Positions 60,157 through 64,000 of a DNA stretch of 64,000 nt are shown here, piece by piece. The stretch spans positions 806,001-870,000 of the forward strand of contig JBALVY010000002.1 in the NCBI GenBank assembly GCA_036960375.1, read 5' to 3'. The notes beneath the pieces are model-generated. The model was not told the DNA's origin and did no database searches. It worked only from the letters and a program-made list of their open reading frames with translations. Each line of letters starts with the position of its first letter. Within the stretch, counting starts at the first letter, position 1. Position numbers and translations under genes: made by a program. This DNA is from CAWVSB01 sp036960375 (lineage in GTDB: Bacteria; Pseudomonadota; Gammaproteobacteria; Pseudomonadales; CAWVSB01).

Positions 60157-61377
60157 ATGTCTAATTGCGTTGCCATTCTCGCGACTATGGATACCAAGGG
60201 TGAAGAGTGCGAGTTTTTACGTCAGCAAATTGAGCAGCACGGTGGTAGAGCCTTGTTGATCGATTTTGGTGTTGTAAGTGATACCAAAATCGATGTGGAT
60301 TTTAATCAGGGTGATGTCGCGACTTTAGGCGGTAGTACTATTGACCGGTTAAGGATAAACCCCTCCAGAGAAACAGCTTCCCAGGTAATGGTAGAGGGAG
60401 CAAGTAAGCTTCTCCTTCAGCTCATTACAGACGATAAGGTGCATGCCTTAATCAGCCTGGGCGGCACTCAAGGTACTAGTAATGCCTGTCAGGTAATGCA
60501 ACAGCTACCTTACGGCTTCCCAAAAATAATGGTGTCGACCATGGCCTCCGGCGATACCTCTGACTATGTCGGCATTAAAGACATCACCATGATGTTTTCT
60601 GTGAGCGACATCCTTGGGCTCAATCCTTTTCTGCGACGTGTGCTGGCCAATGCTGCAGGTGCCGCATACGGCATGTCGCTCAGTACTGAGAAAATAAGCT
60701 TTAATACTGACAAACCCCTGGTAGGAATTTCAAATTTGGGTGTGCTGACTCAGGGAACCATGATGGCCGTTGAAATGTTCGCGGATAGGGGTTTTGAATC
60801 GATTGTATTTCATGCCGTTGGTCCTGCAGGCCGAGCCATGGAGCAGATGATGACAGAGGGCATTATCACCGCCGTATTTGACTTTGCACTCGGTGATATC
60901 GCCGACTCCGTTCACGGAGGCATTCGTGCGGCTGATGAAAATAGGCTAACTGTTGCAGGACAGCTAGGTTTGCCACAGGTGGTAGTTCCCGGTGGCATCG
61001 ATCACCTGGGTATTCATCTTGATCAACCCAATAGCGTACCGGACAAATATAAGGACGCTCTCTATAGCTATCACAATCCAACTATTTTAGTACCCCGTAC
61101 AACGGGTAGTGAGATGGCTGAGATTATGAAAGTCATCGCAGGCCGATTGCAGCATAGCAAAGATAATACCATTTTCATGTTGCCTAAAAGGGGTGTGAGT
61201 AGTTATTCCGCTGACACCGGCGCCCTCTATGACACCGTTAGCGACGAAATATTCCATCAATCAGTGCGCGATCTATTGCCGAAGAATATCCCCTTGATCG
61301 AGATGGATAATAACGCCGAAGATGAAGAGTTTATTCGCAAGGCGGTAGATACACTCATTAGCTTAGTCAGTCACTGA
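60157..61377 (+). CDS. Tm-1-like ATP-binding domain protein (UPF0261)
   Basis: A 406-residue protein of the UPF0261 family, the N-terminal half of plant Tm-1: VAILATMDTKGEECEFLRQQI at the start, then LISLGGTQGTSNACQVMQQLPYGFPKIMVSTMASGDTSDYVG and VFDFALGDIADSVHGGI. The family binds nucleotide; in tomato Tm-1 it blocks a virus replicase, but bacterial members are found in catabolic operons with aldolases or hydrolases. It is preceded by AGGAGAG and followed by the aldolase/SDR fusion. Its reaction is unknown. Confidence 0.92.
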   Translation: MSNCVAILATMDTKGEECEFLRQQIEQHGGRALLIDFGVVSDTKIDVDFNQGDVATLGGSTIDRLRINPSRETASQVMVEGASKLLLQLITDDKVHALISLGGTQGTSNACQVMQQLPYGFPKIMVSTMASGDTSDYVGIKDITMMFSVSDILGLNPFLRRVLANAAGAAYGMSLSTEKISFNTDKPLVGISNLGVLTQGTMMAVEMFADRGFESIVFHAVGPAGRAMEQMMTEGIITAVFDFALGDIADSVHGGIRAADENRLTVAGQLGLPQVVVPGGIDHLGIHLDQPNSVPDKYKDALYSYHNPTILVPRTTGSEMAEIMKVIAGRLQHSKDNTIFMLPKRGVSSYSADTGALYDTVSDEIFHQSVRDLLPKNIPLIEMDNNAEDEEFIRKAVDTLISLVSH

Positions 61378-61431
61378 AAGTGACGATATCTTGTAGCTAC
61401 CATATGTAATTATTGTAATTAGGAAGTATGA

Positions 61432-63390
61432 ATGAAAAACCGCTGGAATAACGCCGATGCCGCATGCCTTGAAACTGATCTTGAGCTGAGGGTCTATTCC
61501 TCACGACTGATTGGTTCAGACACAGACCTGGTATTGCACGGCGGAGGTAATACATCGCTGAAGTCTACTGTTACTGATCGCTACGGACACCCACAGAAAA
61601 TCATTTGGGTTAAAGCCAGCGGCTTTGATTTAGCCACCATGGACTCATCGGGCTATACGGCACTGGAGCTGCCTAAAGTCTTGCGCCTGGCCGAGCTCGA
61701 TCAACTCAACGATCAAGACATGGTGAGTGATCTTAAGGTTGCGCGGCTCAACCCCGATGCAGCGGCAGCGTCAATTGAAGCCATAGTGCATGCCTTGATT
61801 CCGTTTAAGTATGTTGATCACAGTCATGCCAATGCAGTACTGACATTGTCGAATAGCCCTGATGGACTTGAACTGATGAAGTCGATCTATGGCGATAAAG
61901 TGCTTTTTCTCCCTTACATTAAACCCGGCTTCGATCTGGCACTACAATTTCGAGATGTGATTAACAAAGAAGATCTATCAGCCTACGATGCGGTGATACT
62001 AGAGCATCATGGTGTGTTTACGTATTCCGACGATGCCAAAGAAAGTTACGACAAAATGATAGAGGTCGTGGATAAATCCGAGCAGTATTTGTTAGATAAA
62101 TACGGAGTGATTGAATTTGATGCTGAGCTAACGGTACCTGCACTCACCGTGGCTAAGTACCGTAAAGCAGCCAGTGAATTGGCTGGCACGGCGGTGATAT
62201 CACGAAAAGTACCGGCCATTGATGCCAGTAAAACACAGCGTATTAGCAGCTTACTGCGTCACGGCACGCTTACGCCTGAGCATGTGGTACATAACAAACC
62301 TTTCCCGGCTTTTGTTAATGGTGAAAACGCTCAGGATGATATGGCAGCTTTTCACGACGAATATGATGCTTATTACCAGCGTGCCAATGACTCCTCCTTA
62401 GAACGTCTTAAAACACATCCGCATTGGGCTATCTTTGCTGGTGGTCAAAGCCGCAGCTTCGGCATTAATCTCAAACGCGCTTCAATTTCCGCCGATGTTG
62501 CCGAGGCGACCTTAAGCGCTTTGCTCTATGCCGAGAAGATGGGAGCCTGGCAAGGACTTACTGAGCAGGACCTGCGTGATATCGAATACTGGGATTTAGA
62601 ACAAGCCAAGTTAAAACGACAAAAGCCAGGACCCAAACTCACCGGAAAAATAGCGGTAGTGAGCGGTGCAGCAGCGGGTATTGGCTTGGCCTGTGCCAAA
62701 TTACTCCGTGACAAAGGTGCCGTCGTCGTTGGCTTGGATATTAACCCTGAAATCAAAGGTGTGATGAATGACCTTGGGTTTGAAGGCTATGTCGTCGATC
62801 TACTTGACGGGGAAGCCGTAGAAAGGGTTCTGGCAAACGTGGTTGATAGCTACGGTGGTCTGGACATTCTCGTTTCCAATGCCGGTATTTTTAACGCTGC
62901 TGAACATATTGAAAACCTGGACGACAGCACGTGGGACAAAACTATTGCGGTTAATCTCAGTTCGCACCGTGTGCTGTTAAAACAAGCGATTCCCTATCTA
63001 CGACACGGCATTGATCCTTCAGTTATCTTTATGGGTTCACGTAACTTCACCGCACCAGGCCCCGGTGCTGCGGCCTATTCGGTATCCAAAGCGGGCTTAA
63101 CTCAGTTAATGCGGGTTGCCGCGCTGGAATTGGCAGGCGAGGGCATTACCGTTAATGCAGTACACCCCGATGCCGTGTTCGATACAAAATTGTGGACCAA
63201 GGAGGCTCTAGAAGCTTCCGCAAACCGATATGGGCTGACAGTGGCCGAGTATAAAGCCCGCAATTTGTTAAAAGCAGAAATTACCTCGCGTGACGTGGCG
63301 ATGGCGGTTGTAGCCTTCGCTGACGGTACCCTTTCAAAGACAACCGGGGCGCAGTTGCCTGTTGATGGCGGTAATGATCGGGTTATTTAG
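61432..63390 (+). CDS. Class II aldolase/short-chain dehydrogenase fusion
   Basis: A 652-residue bifunctional enzyme like RhaD-type 'rhamnulose-1-phosphate aldolase/alcohol dehydrogenase'. The N-terminal class II aldolase (about 20-390) has zinc-ligand histidines in YVDHSHANAVLTL and LEHHGVFTYSDDAKESY and the GGGNTSLKS phosphate loop. The C-terminal SDR (about 405-652) has the NAD motif VSGAAAGIGLACAKLL, catalytic Tyr/Lys in YSVSKAG and NAG in VSNAGIFNAAEH. It would cleave a phosphorylated or keto sugar-like acid and oxidise the aldehyde. It is the last gene of the run. Confidence 0.92.
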   Translation: MKNRWNNADAACLETDLELRVYSSRLIGSDTDLVLHGGGNTSLKSTVTDRYGHPQKIIWVKASGFDLATMDSSGYTALELPKVLRLAELDQLNDQDMVSDLKVARLNPDAAAASIEAIVHALIPFKYVDHSHANAVLTLSNSPDGLELMKSIYGDKVLFLPYIKPGFDLALQFRDVINKEDLSAYDAVILEHHGVFTYSDDAKESYDKMIEVVDKSEQYLLDKYGVIEFDAELTVPALTVAKYRKAASELAGTAVISRKVPAIDASKTQRISSLLRHGTLTPEHVVHNKPFPAFVNGENAQDDMAAFHDEYDAYYQRANDSSLERLKTHPHWAIFAGGQSRSFGINLKRASISADVAEATLSALLYAEKMGAWQGLTEQDLRDIEYWDLEQAKLKRQKPGPKLTGKIAVVSGAAAGIGLACAKLLRDKGAVVVGLDINPEIKGVMNDLGFEGYVVDLLDGEAVERVLANVVDSYGGLDILVSNAGIFNAAEHIENLDDSTWDKTIAVNLSSHRVLLKQAIPYLRHGIDPSVIFMGSRNFTAPGPGAAAYSVSKAGLTQLMRVAALELAGEGITVNAVHPDAVFDTKLWTKEALEASANRYGLTVAEYKARNLLKAEITSRDVAMAVVAFADGTLSKTTGAQLPVDGGNDRVI

Positions 63391-63527
63391 TATTTACGCT
63401 GAATAATAAATGAGCGTGTGGTCTGACAGTCGGTTTTGTACTGTGAGTTCAACTGATTGCTAAGGAGCACAGCTTGCCGCGTCCCGTACGAAGCACAAAT
63501 TTAAGAGACCGGTTAGGTGACTTTGTA

Positions 63528-63857
63528 TTAATTAACAGGATCACTTTTGACATAACGGCCATTATCGAAACTTGTGAAAAGTTGATTTAAAGCGGGGTGT
63601 TTGATTGGACTGCTATCTTGGTCAGCTTCAAGGTTTTTCTCTGCAACATACGTTGAGTGTTCCTGATCATGCACTAATACATGATACCAAGGTTTATTTT
63701 TCGGTGGACGAGATCTTGCAACAAGGTCATACCATTCATCCGTCGACTTAAATTTATAATCAACATCTACTATTACACCACGATAATTAAATAAGCGATG
63801 GTGCACTAGCTCACCTATCGAGAATTTTGCTTTCTGAATATCGTTAACCGTTCCCAT
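63528..63857 (-). CDS. hspQ: Heat shock protein HspQ
   Basis: A 109-residue HspQ homologue: AKFSIGELVHHRLFNYRGVIVDVDYKF, then PPKNKPWYHVLVHDQEHSTYVAEKNLEADQ, the full family core. HspQ is a small hemimethylated-DNA-binding and protease-adaptor protein controlling Lon/DnaA turnover. It is convergent with the aldolase gene and lies 2 bases downstream of the gene fragment at the window edge on the same strand; that gene may be its upstream neighbour rather than partner. Confidence 0.95.
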   Translation of the reverse strand: MGTVNDIQKAKFSIGELVHHRLFNYRGVIVDVDYKFKSTDEWYDLVARSRPPKNKPWYHVLVHDQEHSTYVAEKNLEADQDSSPIKHPALNQLFTSFDNGRYVKSDPVN

Positions 63858-63859
63858 AT

Positions 63860-63997
63860 TTAGTGACTCAGTGCTTTTAGTACTGCTTTGGGCTCTCTGG
63901 CGACTACATTTAGTAGAACTAATGCGGGGCCTTGTGGTGTTCTATCACCACGCTCCCAATGGCGTAGCGTGCTAACACTTATACCAAATTCTAGTGG
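63860..63997 (-). CDS. XRE-family antitoxin-like gene, partial at window edge
   Basis: Reads PLEFGISVSTLRHWERGDRTPQGPALVLLNVVAREPKAVLKALSH and stop: the end of a helix-turn-helix (FGISVSTLRHWERG) and the C-terminus typical of XRE antitoxins of the RelE-partner class. The codon at 64000-63998 in this frame is TGA, so either a frameshift or nonsense change lies here, or an alternative frame precedes the window. Completeness cannot be judged without sequence beyond 64000. Confidence 0.7.
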   Translation of the reverse strand, partial: PLEFGISVSTLRHWERGDRTPQGPALVLLNVVAREPKAVLKALSH

Positions 63998-64000
63998 TCA

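Overview
The window reads as a gammaproteobacterial chromosome of mid GC, probably a marine or soil heterotroph of the Cellvibrionales/Spongiibacteraceae kind. This is inferred from gene content only: FadD next to HrpA, an RsbU-like response regulator with a STAS partner, DusA, HspQ, and many TonB-dependent receptors. No rRNA, tRNA or CRISPR was found.

Layout. (1) 1-12.7 kb is housekeeping: fadD (5' end cut by the window edge), hrpA, a three-gene hvfABC/bufferin-type RiPP cluster (a Cys-rich precursor plus its DUF692 and DUF2063 partners), an MlaA-like protein, a response-regulator phosphatase with its STAS partner, a TerB-like protein, transaldolase and dusA. (2) 12.7-19.6 kb is a decayed genomic island. 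A ~99-bp near-perfect direct repeat of the dusA 5' end (12694-12792 and 19515-19613) brackets it. It holds HigBA and RelE/ParD toxin-antitoxin pairs, a 5'-damaged Fic gene, an orphan AbiEi-like gene plus a second copy of its 3' end, a LysR/DUF2846 divergent pair and several IS remnants, but no integrase. (3) 19.7-31.5 kb is metabolic: a GntP-type permease; an operon with a membrane protein, a GlcG/HbpS-like protein, a haem-binding lipoprotein and cytochrome b561; then an exported FAH-family protein, a large exported hydrolase, a two-component system and an esterase. A possible response-regulator operator lies at 25028-25095. (4) 31.7-38 kb: TonB receptor, CocE/NonD hydrolase, CstA-like transporter and DoxX protein, suggesting uptake and hydrolysis of a peptide- or ester-like substrate. 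(5) 38-41.5 kb is a second block of IS and toxin-antitoxin debris sharing repeats with the dusA island. (6) 41.6-49.2 kb: a tripartite efflux system, a YghU-like glutathione transferase, a ferritin-like protein and a LuxR regulator with a hydrolase domain. (7) 49.6-63.4 kb is one coherent system: ECF sigma factor, FecR, a TonB transducer-receptor with STN domain, a paralogous receptor without it, MFS transporter, alpha/beta hydrolase, the two halves of a Tm-1-like protein as separate genes, and a class II aldolase/SDR fusion. The right edge carries hspQ and the end of an XRE antitoxin-like gene.

How they work together (inference): in region 7 an outer-membrane ligand would signal through STN-FecR-sigma to induce receptors, an inner-membrane importer and four catabolic enzymes, forming a substrate-inducible utilisation locus whose substrate cannot be read from sequence. 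The most interesting items are this locus, the HvfA precursor with eight EGxCG motifs, and the two linked mobile-element graveyards.
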